DNA of 64,000 nucleotides from an uncultured Lachnospiraceae bacterium (lineage in GTDB: Bacteria; Bacillota; Clostridia; Lachnospirales; Lachnospiraceae), in NCBI GenBank assembly GCA_934352055.1, contig CAKRJY010000002.1:62001-126000 (forward strand), written 5' to 3'. Positions 47,303 through 57,700 of the stretch are shown one piece after another; positions within the stretch are counted from its first letter, which is position 1, and each line of letters starts with the position of its first letter. The notes beneath the pieces were generated by a model. That model searched no databases, had not been told where the DNA came from, and saw nothing but the letters and a program-made list of their open reading frames with translations. The position numbers were made by a program, and so were the translations under genes.

Positions 47303-48235
47303 ATGTATATGGCATTCTTGTTTTTAAGCATTTGTGTAATTCTGTTTTGTGTTCGATTTGTTAGGGGAAAGAAAATACAAACAGACAAACAAATGTATGA
47401 CGTTTTAATGGATATGCACAGTATCAGTCAGATTTTTGATGTACTGTCCGTGATAACCATATGTGCTTGTTTTGTGGTTGATTTTATTTTCCTAGATGAT
47501 GCTGTAAGAGAATCTATTTGGATATTACTCATTGAAATCCTATGGGTGATATGCTTATTGCTGGCTGCGGTGATTTTTGACAGATATTATTGGGGAGAGA
47601 AAGGAGGCAGTATTGTCAACCGTCCTTGTTTTGGAAAAGCAAAGAGTGTAAGTTATGATGCTGTAGAATACTTTACGATTGAAGGTTCAGGAGATGTGAG
47701 GTTACATCTGTGTGATCAGTCAAGTGTGATTCTGCCATCTATGGACAAAGAAATGACTACATATCTACAGAACTATCTGATAGGAAAACATTTGAAATAT
47801 AAAGACAGATTGACCCATGGTTCTGTTATGATGCATGAAAGTAGAAGTAGAAAAATTTTAGCGTCTGTAGTGTTTGTCACTGCTATCTTAATATTCCTTG
47901 CCGGTATATATTGGGGACCGGACAGCCAGATGTATCTGCTGATTATAGGCTTCTGTCTATTTATGTTATTGGGGTCTACCTATGATTTGATAGCCAGATG
48001 TTATAATTATGTTCTGTTTGATGGAAAAGAAATTATAAATAGGAGATTTTTACGAAAAAACATTGTAGTGACGACAAAGGATGTTAAGCAATACCGCGTC
48101 AGAGAGATTGACAATGCCGAAGTGGTCGAACTTATAACGGCTGATAATAAAAAAATCAAAATCAGTATGCTATGGGATAACTCTTATATGATAGATACTT
48201 ATATAAAGAAGTATCAATGGAAACCGTGTAAATGA
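47303..48235 (+). CDS. Membrane protein, presumed immunity to RHS toxin 1
   Basis: A 310-residue protein with about five membrane helices (one at the start, two around 50-95, two around 190-230) and two cytoplasmic beta-rich segments. It follows the toxin gene by 12 bases with an AAGGAGG site. The segment IEGSGDVRLHL ... MTTYLQNYL corresponds to IMQTGDVRVYC ... VNNFLKRM of the protein behind RHS toxin 2, so the two are homologous. The position after an RHS toxin is the normal place of immunity genes. A membrane immunity protein suggests a toxin acting at or crossing the membrane; this is inference. Confidence 0.7.
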   Translation: MYMAFLFLSICVILFCVRFVRGKKIQTDKQMYDVLMDMHSISQIFDVLSVITICACFVVDFIFLDDAVRESIWILLIEILWVICLLLAAVIFDRYYWGEKGGSIVNRPCFGKAKSVSYDAVEYFTIEGSGDVRLHLCDQSSVILPSMDKEMTTYLQNYLIGKHLKYKDRLTHGSVMMHESRSRKILASVVFVTAILIFLAGIYWGPDSQMYLLIIGFCLFMLLGSTYDLIARCYNYVLFDGKEIINRRFLRKNIVVTTKDVKQYRVREIDNAEVVELITADNKKIKISMLWDNSYMIDTYIKKYQWKPCK

Positions 48236-48246
48236 GACTGAGTGAT

Positions 48247-48285
48247 AGAAGAATAGGTAATCAAACCTATTCTTCTTATTTTTTT
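48247..48285 (+). terminator. Strong terminator closing the first island operon
   Basis: Twelve perfect pairs, AGAAGAATAGGT (48247-48258) with ACCTATTCTTCT (48265-48276), six-base loop, then a T run. Confidence 0.92.
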
Positions 48286-48296
48286 GCTTTACTTTC

Positions 48297-48333
48297 AGAC
48301 CAAATTGGTCTAAAGTAGAATCAGATATATGAT
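48297..48333 (+). promoter_or_regulatory. Promoter and palindromic operator of the type VII operon
   Basis: Core AGACCAAATTGGTCT (48297-48311). TTGGTC (48305-48310) is the -35, followed after 17 bases by TATGAT (48328-48333). Arrangement and core match the operator at 29698-29712, so one repressor probably controls both operons. Confidence 0.75.
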
Positions 48334-48415
48334 AAGGGGAAATGAGTTAATCGTAAAGTAGCAAGTCTGCTACAAAAACCCTTGAAATGTTAGCTAAATA
48401 CGGAAGGACGCAAAG

Positions 48416-48673
48416 ATGGAAGAAACAGCGGTAGTTGTGTTTGAAAATGAAAATGCAGGAATATCTGTTGATATTGAAGTGCCTATATACATTAGTGCGA
48501 ATGATTTGATCATGGCGTTGAATGATGTATATAAACTGGGAATAGAACCGAATGATATTTTTAATGGCTACCTTGTCGCAGAAAATCCAATTGCCTTTTT
48601 ACGAGGTAATAAAACATTACAGGAATTTGGCATACACAATGCAACAAGAATTATTTACAGGAGAGATAAGTAA
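48416..48673 (+). CDS. EsaB/YukD-like ubiquitin-fold protein of the type VII system
   Basis: An 85-residue protein with a beta-grasp pattern: VVVFENENAGISVDIEVPIYISANDLIMALNDVYKLGI ... FLRGNKTLQEFGIHNATRIIYR. The 'L--L--GI-N-T-I-I' end is the EsaB/YukD hallmark. It is a cytoplasmic, ubiquitin-like component required for T7SS activity. Its stop overlaps the EssC start (TAATG), as in known T7SS operons. GGAAGGA ribosome site. Confidence 0.88.
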   Translation: MEETAVVVFENENAGISVDIEVPIYISANDLIMALNDVYKLGIEPNDIFNGYLVAENPIAFLRGNKTLQEFGIHNATRIIYRRDK

Positions 48674-51600
48674 TGCAGTATCAATATAAGGTTATTGTTA
48701 AGGGCAAAAATTTATATCGTGAATTTGAACTGTCTACAGACATGAATAGTGTAAAATTGGGAACAACTCCAGTTTGCGAATTCCGTATGAACGCAGAACG
48801 TTTTTTTGCAACAATTGAATTAGTATTTCAAAAAAATGCAGAACAGTGGACATTAGAATGTAATGATGAAGTGTACTTAAGCAAAGGAGATATGCGAAAG
48901 GTCTTTGCAACAAAGCTACAACATGGAGATATTTTCTCTGTCAGATATAATGCATCAGGGGAAGAAGCATTTGAAGTGCACTTTATGATTGATTTTGAAT
49001 CAAGAGTACCAGCATATGACTATTTTATCAATTTAGACAGTGTAAACAGCCTTATAATCGGAACAGATACTGAATCTGATATTGTATTACATAGTCAGTT
49101 TAGCAAACGCAGTAGAGTAGTACTTCAAAAATCACAGGAGGGATTCTGCGCTCGCATAGGTGAATCTGAGTATGGTGTAAATATCAATGGTAGATTGATG
49201 CAGACGAATTATACTTTGCAAAATCATGATTTTCTGTCTGTTGCAGAGTATACGTTTTACTACAAAAATAACAGGATATATCTTGATATGTCACGATTGG
49301 AAACGAGAATGCCTGTTACAAAAATATCCAAGAGAACAAGTCGTTTCCATTACCCTTTATTTAATCGTAATACACGTATAAAAACAAAAATATCTGATGA
49401 AAAAATACAGATATTGGAGGCCCCAAGTATTCCTAAAAAGCCGGACAATAATATTGTTGTTTCTTTGACTCCATCGATAGCGATGATAGTTCTGGTAGTC
49501 TTAATGCGTGGTAGTATGGGGGGCACTGGATCATCTGGTACATATGTATTGTTCAGTGCATGTTCTATGGGATTGGGAGCGGTCACGACAGTACTTAGTT
49601 TTATGACCACTAGGAAAAAGTATAAGAAAGAGTGCGATGATCGTATTGAACAGTATACACGATATGTAGATAAAAAGAAGCAGGAGATTTCTGAGGCGAG
49701 ACAGGAGGAATTAGAACATTTAAGAGATACATATCATGACACAAATACAGATGTGGAGATTGCTAATCAGTTTGATCGTCGTTTGTTTGAACGGAATAAG
49801 GATGATGAGGACTTTTTGCATATATATCTTGGGGAAGGAATCGTAGAATCCAGTAGACCGTTGGATTATAGACAACAGGATCGGTTGGAAGTAGGGGACG
49901 AACTGACAGAGATGCCTGAGCGGTTGTATGATATGTTCCAATATATTGATCATGCGCCAGTTTTTATCAACCTTAAGGATTCCAATGCAGTGGGTGTGGT
50001 CGGAAATAAGCATTGGTTATACAACATGTTCAAAAATATTGTGATCGATATTGCGGTACGTCATTATTTTGGTGATGTACAAATGATGTTGTTGGCGGAT
50101 GATTATGACCGTTATTCCTGGATGCGATTTTTACCTCATTTGGGTAATGACCAAGGTGGACGTAATATTGTATGTGATATAGAAAGTAAGAATAATACGT
50201 TTGAAAGCCTGTTTCGGGAACTGACATGGAGAGAACAGACGAAAGAAGTTCCAAGTCATTTGGTAGTGCTAATTCAAAATGAATTCGGAATCAAAAACCA
50301 TCCAATTTCTCGCTTTGTGGAAGAAGCAGCACGGTTAGGTGTATCATTTATCTTTTTTGAAGAAGTGATGGAGGAACTACCTTTATATTGCGATGAGGTG
50401 GTTGTATTGGATTCTGCTAATACCGGTTGGCGCTGCAAATCAGTAGATGGATCTGAAAAACAAAAATTTGAGTATGTCACGTTGTCAGATGATGTTGTTT
50501 CAGAAGTGGTGCAGACTCTTGCACCAGTTCATTGTGAAGAGATAAGTTTGGAAAATTCTATGCGTAAGAACATTACTTTATTTGAATTATTACATATTTA
50601 TCAGGCAAATGATTTGAATCTGAAGGAACGATGGGCACAGTCCAAAATTTACAAATCAATGGCAGCACCTCTTGGAGTGAATGCCAAGGATGAAGTGGTC
50701 TATCTAAACTTACATGAAAAAGCACATGGACCACATGGATTGGTAGCCGGCACAACAGGATCAGGAAAAAGTGAGATATTACAATCATTTATCATGTCGG
50801 CAGCAACATTGTTCCATCCATGGGAAATTGGGTTTGTGATTATTGATTTTAAGGGCGGTGGTATGGCAAACCAGTTTAAGAATTTGCCACATTTAATCGG
50901 AACGATTACAAATATTGATGGTAATGAGGTGCAAAGATCCCTAAAATCTATTAAAGCTGAATTAATGAAAAGACAGGCTATTTTTGCATCTGTTGGCGTG
51001 AATCATATTGATAAGTACATAAAGAAGTTTAAGAATGGTGAAGCGACAATCGCATTGCCCCATCTGGTTATTATTGTAGATGAATTCGCTGAATTAAAAT
51101 CGGAGCAACCAGAATTTATGAAAGAACTCATAAGTGCAGCTCGAATAGGTCGAAGTTTGGGAGTGCATTTGATATTGGCAACACAGAAACCATCAGGTGT
51201 GGTTGATGGACAAATCTGGTCAAATTCTAAATTTAAGCTTTGTTTAAAAGTACAATCGCCGGAAGATAGTAATGAGGTAATAAAGACACCTTTGGCTGCA
51301 GAAATAAAAGAACCAGGGCGTGCATATTTACAGGTTGGTAATAATGAAATCTTTGAGCTGTTTCAATCCGCATATAGTGGAGGGAGCGCAGCTATGGATG
51401 AGGGGGCAGGAGCAAAACCCTTTAAATTGTACGAAATCCAATCAAATGGTCTGCGCCGAGAAATATATGAGAAAAAGATTGAAAAGAAAGAAAATGGAAG
51501 TGATGTTACACAATTGGATGCGCTCGTATCCTATATAGCGGAATACTGTACCCAAAATCACATTGAACGTTTGCCTAATATATGTATGCCGCCGTTACCA

Positions 51601-53202
51601 AAGATGGTTTCTTTGGAGAACATAGAACTTTCACAAGCAAACTTGACAGAGGGGACACAGGCGGTTGTTGGATTATTGGATGATCCGGATCGACAGGTAC
51701 AGAATGTCTGTCGCATCAATTTGTCAAACCAGAATGTAATCGTTGTTGGATCCTCACAGACTGGAAAAACCAATTTGCTGCAGACAATGATACGAAGCCT
51801 TGTGGATCAATACTCACCAAAGCAATTAAATCTTTATATAATGGACTTTGGCTCTATGATTCTTAGAAATTTTGAAGGTTTACCGCATGTAGGTGGTGTG
51901 GTGTGCGCATCGGATGATGAGAAGTTAAAGAATCTATTTAAATTGCTGGAAAGTGAAATCGAAAATCGTAAGGTACGTTTGTCGCAGGCAGGGGTAAGTT
52001 CCTTTACCTCATATTTAGAAGCAGGTTTTGAGGACATGCCACAGATTGTTGTGATGATAGATAATATGACACCTTTACGAGAGACATATTTGATGCAGGA
52101 TGATTTTCTCATGCCATTGCTTCGAGAAGGTGTAGCTGTTGGTGTATCTTTTGTTATTACAAACAGTCAGGTTTCCGGAATAGGTTATCGATATTTGAGT
52201 AATTTTGAGGGAAGAATTGCACTGTTCTGCAATGATAGCTCTGAATATGGAACTATTATTGATGGAACAAGAATGAAATTACCTAACATTGCGGGGCGTG
52301 CCCTTATTAAGGTGGAGAAAGAAGCATACGAAACACAGTTATATCTTGCCTTTGAGGGTGAGAAAGAGATTGAGCGTGTAAATGCGATAAAACAATATGT
52401 AGAATATGTACAGAAAAAGTATCTAGGAATGCATGCGAAAAGAATTCCGGAAATTCCGAAAGTGTTGGATTGGGCATATATGGAACAGGAATATGGCAGC
52501 GATGTTGGAAGAAATGTTATGCCATTGGGATTGGACTATGAGAGTATTACGCCAGTGATTATAGATATGATGTCTATGCCATTTATTGCTGTTGTAGGAA
52601 ATAAAAATTCAAAAAAGATGGCATTTTTACGACATTTTATAAATATGCTTTTGGATGCACGGTACTTTGATACTGATATTTATTATCTGGATAGCATGAC
52701 AAAGACCTGGGGTGAGTATCAGCAACAGGAAAGAACAGCTGGCTATGAGATTATGGTAGAGAGTGGCGTGGAGATGCTGGAGGAAATTGAGAATAGATTA
52801 GCAGCCAGATATGACGCAATAGCTTCAGAAGGAGTATCGGCACTAGAGAGTGAGCCATGGATTGTTTTAGTTATTGACAATGCAGATGCTATATCGGCAA
52901 TAAGTCAGGATGCAGTGGCGGTTACAAGATTAAGGAATATCGTTAATAAATACAAAGATATGAAGGCCTTTGTTGTATTCACGAATATTGCAAATGAAAA
53001 TATTGCATTTAATGCCCCTGAAATTTTAAAGATGATAAAGAATGCAAACAATTATTTGATTTTTGAAGATGCTGCAAGTATTAAGGTGTTGGATCTTCCA
53101 ATTTCCGTGACAAAAAAATACGCAAAGAAATTGGAACCGGAAGATGCATATTATGTCAATGATGGAAAATTATCCAAATTAAGAATGTTGACGGAAGAAT
53201 GA
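48673..53202 (+). CDS. essC: Type VII secretion ATPase EssC
   Basis: A 1509-residue motor protein, normal for EssC. Two N-terminal FHA-like domains (about 1-100 and 105-210) precede two membrane helices (about 262-320). Then come three FtsK/SpoIIIE ATPase domains: Walker A GTTGSGKS at 693-700 with VIIVDEFAEL as Walker B; GSSQTGKT at 1026-1033; and a degenerate third loop GNKNSKKM at about 1309-1316. EssC recognises and drives export of WXG100-type substrates through the membrane. Its presence proves a type VIIb-like system. EssA and EsaA homologues are not visible in the window. Confidence 0.95.
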   Translation: MQYQYKVIVKGKNLYREFELSTDMNSVKLGTTPVCEFRMNAERFFATIELVFQKNAEQWTLECNDEVYLSKGDMRKVFATKLQHGDIFSVRYNASGEEAFEVHFMIDFESRVPAYDYFINLDSVNSLIIGTDTESDIVLHSQFSKRSRVVLQKSQEGFCARIGESEYGVNINGRLMQTNYTLQNHDFLSVAEYTFYYKNNRIYLDMSRLETRMPVTKISKRTSRFHYPLFNRNTRIKTKISDEKIQILEAPSIPKKPDNNIVVSLTPSIAMIVLVVLMRGSMGGTGSSGTYVLFSACSMGLGAVTTVLSFMTTRKKYKKECDDRIEQYTRYVDKKKQEISEARQEELEHLRDTYHDTNTDVEIANQFDRRLFERNKDDEDFLHIYLGEGIVESSRPLDYRQQDRLEVGDELTEMPERLYDMFQYIDHAPVFINLKDSNAVGVVGNKHWLYNMFKNIVIDIAVRHYFGDVQMMLLADDYDRYSWMRFLPHLGNDQGGRNIVCDIESKNNTFESLFRELTWREQTKEVPSHLVVLIQNEFGIKNHPISRFVEEAARLGVSFIFFEEVMEELPLYCDEVVVLDSANTGWRCKSVDGSEKQKFEYVTLSDDVVSEVVQTLAPVHCEEISLENSMRKNITLFELLHIYQANDLNLKERWAQSKIYKSMAAPLGVNAKDEVVYLNLHEKAHGPHGLVAGTTGSGKSEILQSFIMSAATLFHPWEIGFVIIDFKGGGMANQFKNLPHLIGTITNIDGNEVQRSLKSIKAELMKRQAIFASVGVNHIDKYIKKFKNGEATIALPHLVIIVDEFAELKSEQPEFMKELISAARIGRSLGVHLILATQKPSGVVDGQIWSNSKFKLCLKVQSPEDSNEVIKTPLAAEIKEPGRAYLQVGNNEIFELFQSAYSGGSAAMDEGAGAKPFKLYEIQSNGLRREIYEKKIEKKENGSDVTQLDALVSYIAEYCTQNHIERLPNICMPPLPKMVSLENIELSQANLTEGTQAVVGLLDDPDRQVQNVCRINLSNQNVIVVGSSQTGKTNLLQTMIRSLVDQYSPKQLNLYIMDFGSMILRNFEGLPHVGGVVCASDDEKLKNLFKLLESEIENRKVRLSQAGVSSFTSYLEAGFEDMPQIVVMIDNMTPLRETYLMQDDFLMPLLREGVAVGVSFVITNSQVSGIGYRYLSNFEGRIALFCNDSSEYGTIIDGTRMKLPNIAGRALIKVEKEAYETQLYLAFEGEKEIERVNAIKQYVEYVQKKYLGMHAKRIPEIPKVLDWAYMEQEYGSDVGRNVMPLGLDYESITPVIIDMMSMPFIAVVGNKNSKKMAFLRHFINMLLDARYFDTDIYYLDSMTKTWGEYQQQERTAGYEIMVESGVEMLEEIENRLAARYDAIASEGVSALESEPWIVLVIDNADAISAISQDAVAVTRLRNIVNKYKDMKAFVVFTNIANENIAFNAPEILKMIKNANNYLIFEDAASIKVLDLPISVTKKYAKKLEPEDAYYVNDGKLSKLRMLTEE

Positions 53203-53259
53203 GATGGAAAAACTATTTGATAGTTGACCATAAAATCATGTACGGAGGAGGTGAAAGAC

Positions 53260-53553
53260 ATGGCAATTAATAAGGTGGATTATGAAGTCCTTGAAAGTGG
53301 CGTAACTGTGTATGCAACACAGGCAGCAAATATTGATGACGCACTGACAGCACTGATTAACATGAATGGACAGTTGGAGGCTGGATGGACAAACCAGACG
53401 GCATCAGCATTCATTGAAAGATTCAATAGCGAATATAAGCCTGCATTGGAAAATGTTCGCGATGCTGTACAGAGCATTTCTGATTACATCAGACAATACT
53501 CTAGCAATAAGCAGGACGAAGATGCACAGGGAGCAAGTGCAATCAGAGCATAG
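53260..53553 (+). CDS. WXG100 family protein (EsxA-like)
   Basis: A 97-residue helical hairpin with the central turn GWTNQTASAF: the WXG motif is WTN here. It starts at the ATG at 53260 behind GGAGGAGGTG, one of the strongest ribosome sites in the window, consistent with a highly made secreted substrate. It follows essC by 57 bases. WXG100 dimers are exported by EssC and are needed for secretion of larger effectors. Confidence 0.9.
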   Translation: MAINKVDYEVLESGVTVYATQAANIDDALTALINMNGQLEAGWTNQTASAFIERFNSEYKPALENVRDAVQSISDYIRQYSSNKQDEDAQGASAIRA

Positions 53554-53582
53554 TGATGACTATGTTGGTATGAGGTATGATA

Positions 53583-53608
53583 TTGGCTTTCCCTTAGGGG
53601 AAAGCCAA
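53583..53608 (+). other. Perfect hairpin behind the WXG100 gene
   Basis: TTGGCTTTCCC-TTAG-GGGAAAGCCAA: 11 pairs, four-base loop, no T run. It probably stabilises the 3' end of the WXG100 message or limits read-through, raising its level above the downstream genes. Confidence 0.65.
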
Positions 53609-53637
53609 GTCTAAACCTAGGAGAAAGGATAGTTTCT

Positions 53638-54129
53638 ATGAATATTTGGGATACTTGGAAAATAGCAGATTATCAGAATAAAATATGGGGATGTCAAACG
53701 CGAAGAGGTTATTATCAGCGATTGATCGATGGATATAATTTAGAAAAATACTTCCTGTGTGTGAGTTTACAAAGACTGAAGGAAATGCGAAGCAGATTAG
53801 ATCGGGTCACAGAGCAATTTGAACAGTGTCATCGGATTAGTAGTGCGCGTGTAGGAAATACAGGAGGATTACATCATATAAATCCTAATTTGGTAAATAG
53901 ATTGACAACGGGAATGAATGAAGCAGTCAATGGAGCCCAGTACCAATCAGCGTTGTCTGGTATATGGAATCAGTATAGTGAGATTGACGCAAAAACACAA
54001 AATAAGCAAAATCGTGTCAATACTCTGGATAGTTCGATCGCTCAGTGTGATCGACAGATCAAATATTGTAATAATCAGATTGCCGGATATGAAAGGGAAA
54101 TTCGGCGATTGAAGGCACAAGGAAAATAA
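53638..54129 (+). CDS. Helical type VII accessory protein 1 (DUF5082-like)
   Basis: A 163-residue, largely alpha-helical protein with a C-terminal coiled coil (about 115-160: IDAKTQNKQNRVNTLDSSIAQCDRQIKYCNNQIAGYEREIRRL). In Bacillus and Streptococcus, small helical proteins (DUF5082, DUF5344, DUF3130 types) precede LXG toxins and act as export partners. Here the set precedes an RHS toxin. Family membership is inferred from size, helicity and place, not from a diagnostic motif. Ribosome site AGGAGAAAGGA. Confidence 0.65.
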   Translation: MNIWDTWKIADYQNKIWGCQTRRGYYQRLIDGYNLEKYFLCVSLQRLKEMRSRLDRVTEQFEQCHRISSARVGNTGGLHHINPNLVNRLTTGMNEAVNGAQYQSALSGIWNQYSEIDAKTQNKQNRVNTLDSSIAQCDRQIKYCNNQIAGYEREIRRLKAQGK

Positions 54130-54146
54130 AGAAGGGGGAAAGTCAG

Positions 54147-54446
54147 ATGGGAAGTTTTATACAGGATGATGATTATTATAAGGAAATGGGACAATACCTG
54201 CAAAAAGAGGCAGAAGAATTAGAGGATAGTTATAAAAGTTATATTGAATATTTAGACGAAATTTTGTCGAATGCAATTATCCAGGGGGATATGCATGATA
54301 AGTTATCAAAATTTCGTGACATGGCTGCACAAATGAATAGCAAGATAGCGAATATAGGAATTGTGGGTCAAAGTGCTTGCAATAACTTTTCCAGTGAAGT
54401 GGCACAGAGTGATACTTATGATCTGACAGCACAGGGAGGAAATTGA
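54147..54446 (+). CDS. Helical type VII accessory protein 2
   Basis: A 99-residue acidic helical protein resembling a WXG100 hairpin without the WXG turn. It contains YLQKE (about 17-21), which fits the YxxxD/E T7SS export signature, though in an N-terminal rather than C-terminal place. Encoded 17 bases after accessory protein 1 and one base before accessory protein 3. Probably an adaptor for the RHS toxin delivery domain. Confidence 0.65.
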   Translation: MGSFIQDDDYYKEMGQYLQKEAEELEDSYKSYIEYLDEILSNAIIQGDMHDKLSKFRDMAAQMNSKIANIGIVGQSACNNFSSEVAQSDTYDLTAQGGN

Positions 54447-54447
54447 T

Positions 54448-54726
54448 ATGGGAAAGTCATATAAAGTTGATACGGCGAAATTGGATACATATATTAAGAA
54501 GATCAATGCATTGAAGGCTGATCTGCCACATGACACAAGACCAGCAGTAAGTGCTTCTAAATGTAAAGGTGCGATGAAAGATGAGGTAGAGAAAGTCGCA
54601 AATGATCTGAATACACTAAAGACATTGTATCAGACGATATTGACGCGGACAGCAAGCTGCTTGACGACTTTTCGTAATAGTGTAGATTCGAATGATCAGA
54701 CGGCAAGCCAGGATGTACGAAAGTAA
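54448..54726 (+). CDS. Helical type VII accessory protein 3
   Basis: A 92-residue helical protein (MGKSYKVDTAKLDTYIKKINALKADLP...), with two long helices about 8-30 and 45-85. The N-terminal 'VDTAKLDTYI' pattern recalls the DUF3130/TIGR04197 type partners of LXG proteins. Directly before RHS toxin 2 (33 bases). Likely forms a complex with its N-terminal domain. Confidence 0.65.
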   Translation: MGKSYKVDTAKLDTYIKKINALKADLPHDTRPAVSASKCKGAMKDEVEKVANDLNTLKTLYQTILTRTASCLTTFRNSVDSNDQTASQDVRK

Positions 54727-54759
54727 CAGTTAAGATATGAATGGATAGCGGGGAAAACT

Positions 54760-57700
54760 ATGTATAGAGATTTTACGGAGCAAGCGAAGAGTCAGCTAAA
54801 AGGTTATATTGATGATGTAACACCACATGGATTCTTTGAGACTCTGGGAGACCGTATCACAGATTTTTTCAGAAATTTTGTGGAAACGGATATCGCAAAT
54901 TATGCCGGCAACTTTCAAGGGTATCAGAAACGAATCTTAGATGTAAAAAACGTAGGGAAGAGGAATATTGACAAACTTTTTGATAAAGAGTGGGGCATAG
55001 AAGATTCTTATAAGAATTGGCTGAGCGGTGCCTGTGATACTTATGATGATGAATTGATTAAGAGTTTCAGGGCATTGAGTAACATGTTGGATGCAAAGGG
55101 AACAGGTTTTCATTTTAGTAGGCAAAATCTGGATGATTTCAAGAATGCAAGTGAGGCTGTTAGTGAATCCTCTGCTGAGATTGCTACGGCAAAAGAAGAA
55201 ATCGAGACAAAAGAAAAAGAGATAGAGAAACTGAAGAAGGAGAAAAAGGGAAAAAGAGGTGAGTACAACCTCTTTAGTGCAGATCCAGTCAACCTTGCTA
55301 CCGGAAACTTTATCTATGAGAAGACGGATATCAGACCAGAGAGAGAAATGGCGCTGTCATTCCGTCGTTTTTATAATGCTCAGGATAAGACTATGGGGGT
55401 GCTGGGGCAGGGATATCGCCATAATCATGAGATTGCATTGCAAGAAGAAAAAAACGAAGTGGAAGTCATCATGGATGATGGAGGAGTCCGCTTTTTTGTA
55501 ATGACAGAGGAAGGATATAAAGGAGTACTTGCGACTAGAGATCTGTTGGAAAAAGATAATGAGGGAGATGAGACGCAGTATGTCATGACGACACCGGAGG
55601 GGGAGAAGTATCGCTTCAATGCCCTTGGAAAATTGCTCGAACGAGAGGATTCAAATGAAAGAAAGATTCGTTATACTTATAATGAAGCGGATCAGCTTGT
55701 GCGTGCGGAGAGCGATAGGGGAGACTTCCTGATTTTTGACTATCATTCGAACGGTCGTCTGGCAAGTGTCACTGACAAGTCAGACCGAATGGTACGCTTT
55801 GTCTATGAGAACGAGCATCTGGCAGAAGTCATTATGGCAAATGGAAACCGATACTATTATCGATATACACAAAGTGGAGAGATGCAGGAAATCAAAAATG
55901 CCAGAGAGGTCATAACGGTTAAAAATACCTACGATGAGTGGCATAGGATTATTCGTCAGGATTTTCCAGATGGAAGTAAGATGCTGTATGAGTATCAGGG
56001 GAATGAATTGATACTGACAGAAAGAAACGGAAGTAAGATTATATATACCCATGATGAGAAACTGCGTAATACAGATGTCAAGTATGAGGATGGCACATGG
56101 GAACACTATGAGTATAATGAAAAAAGCCAAAAGACACTGGTAAGAGACCGAAATGGAAATACAACAAGATACAGTTATGATGCCAAAGGAAATGTCGTCA
56201 AGGTAATCAATGCTTTAGGACAAATTTCTACTATGACTTATGACGCTAATAATAATTTATTAACTGTAAAGATCAATCGCGTAGAAATGGTCAAAAATGT
56301 TTATGATAAACGAGGTAATATGATTTCATCGACAGAAGCAGGTGGAGATCAAAAAAGTTATCAATATGATGATATGGGAAGATTAATTCATATAGAAAAT
56401 GCAGATCATGAACAGACAGAAATCTTCTATACAGAAAATGGACAGATTGAAAAGACGATTGATAATGGTGTAGTGACAACTTATCAGTATGATGATAGAG
56501 GAAATGTTATTCAAGTCACAGATGCTTATGGGAATGTAACGAAATACGCTTATGATATTAATGACCAGATTATACATATTGAAAATGCCATTGGTGAAGA
56601 AGCATACTTAGAATATGATTTCTTGGGCAATGTAACGAAAATTACAGATTTTGACGGGCATAGTATTGAGACGCAATATAATGAACTTAATAAAGAAAGT
56701 AAGGTTATAGATAAAGAAGGCAATGCAATCACATATGAATATGATGCTATGTGGAACATTGCGCGGGTGTATTATCCAAACGAAACATCTATACAATATC
56801 AGTATAACCCCGATAATCACTTGGAAAGTGTTATGGGGTCTGCTTGTGATACGCAAAAATATCAGTATGATGCCAATGGCAATTTGATTAGTGAAGAAAA
56901 CGGCAATGGAGAAAAGACCCGATATGTATATGACAGTTTAGACAGGATCAAAAAGGTGATTGATGCGCGAGGCTATACAACGGGCTATGCTTATGATGCC
57001 TATGGCAATATCATTGAGAAAATAGATGCAAAAGGAAATAAGTGGAATTGGGCATATGATAAAGAGGGAAGATGTATTTCAGAAACTGATCCAAAAGGTA
57101 ACAGTACACATTATGAATATACCAGAGGCGGAAGATTAGAAAAAAAAGTATTACCGAATGGTGCATGGGAAGCCTACAAATATGAGAGAGGGCGGATCAA
57201 GGAACATCAAAAATCCGTAGGTGATGTGATTCAATATACCTATGACAGAAACGGGAAATTGACTTCTCAAGAGAATTGCTTGGGTGAAAAAATCGAGTTT
57301 ATCTATGATGTGCTTGGACGTTTAAAGAGTATTATTTTGCCATCAGGTAGTCAGAGAAAATTTACATATAATAGTGTAAATCGCGTGACAGAAATTCAGG
57401 ACGAGAATGGAAATGTAACGCAATATACTTATTCCCCAAATGGCAATATGACATCGGTTACAGATGCCATGGGAAATAGGACAGATTACAAGTATGACTG
57501 CATGGGCAATCTGATTGAGATTACACAGCACGGAGAACAGGAAGAGATTCAGGTTACGAGATATATTTGGAATGAGAAAAGCCAGATTACGCAAATCATA
57601 AATCCGCTTGGAGACGGGGAAACTTATGCATACGATTTGGCGGGGAATCTTGTTTCTAAAGTAGATGGAGACGGCTATGTGACACAGATGGCTTATGATG

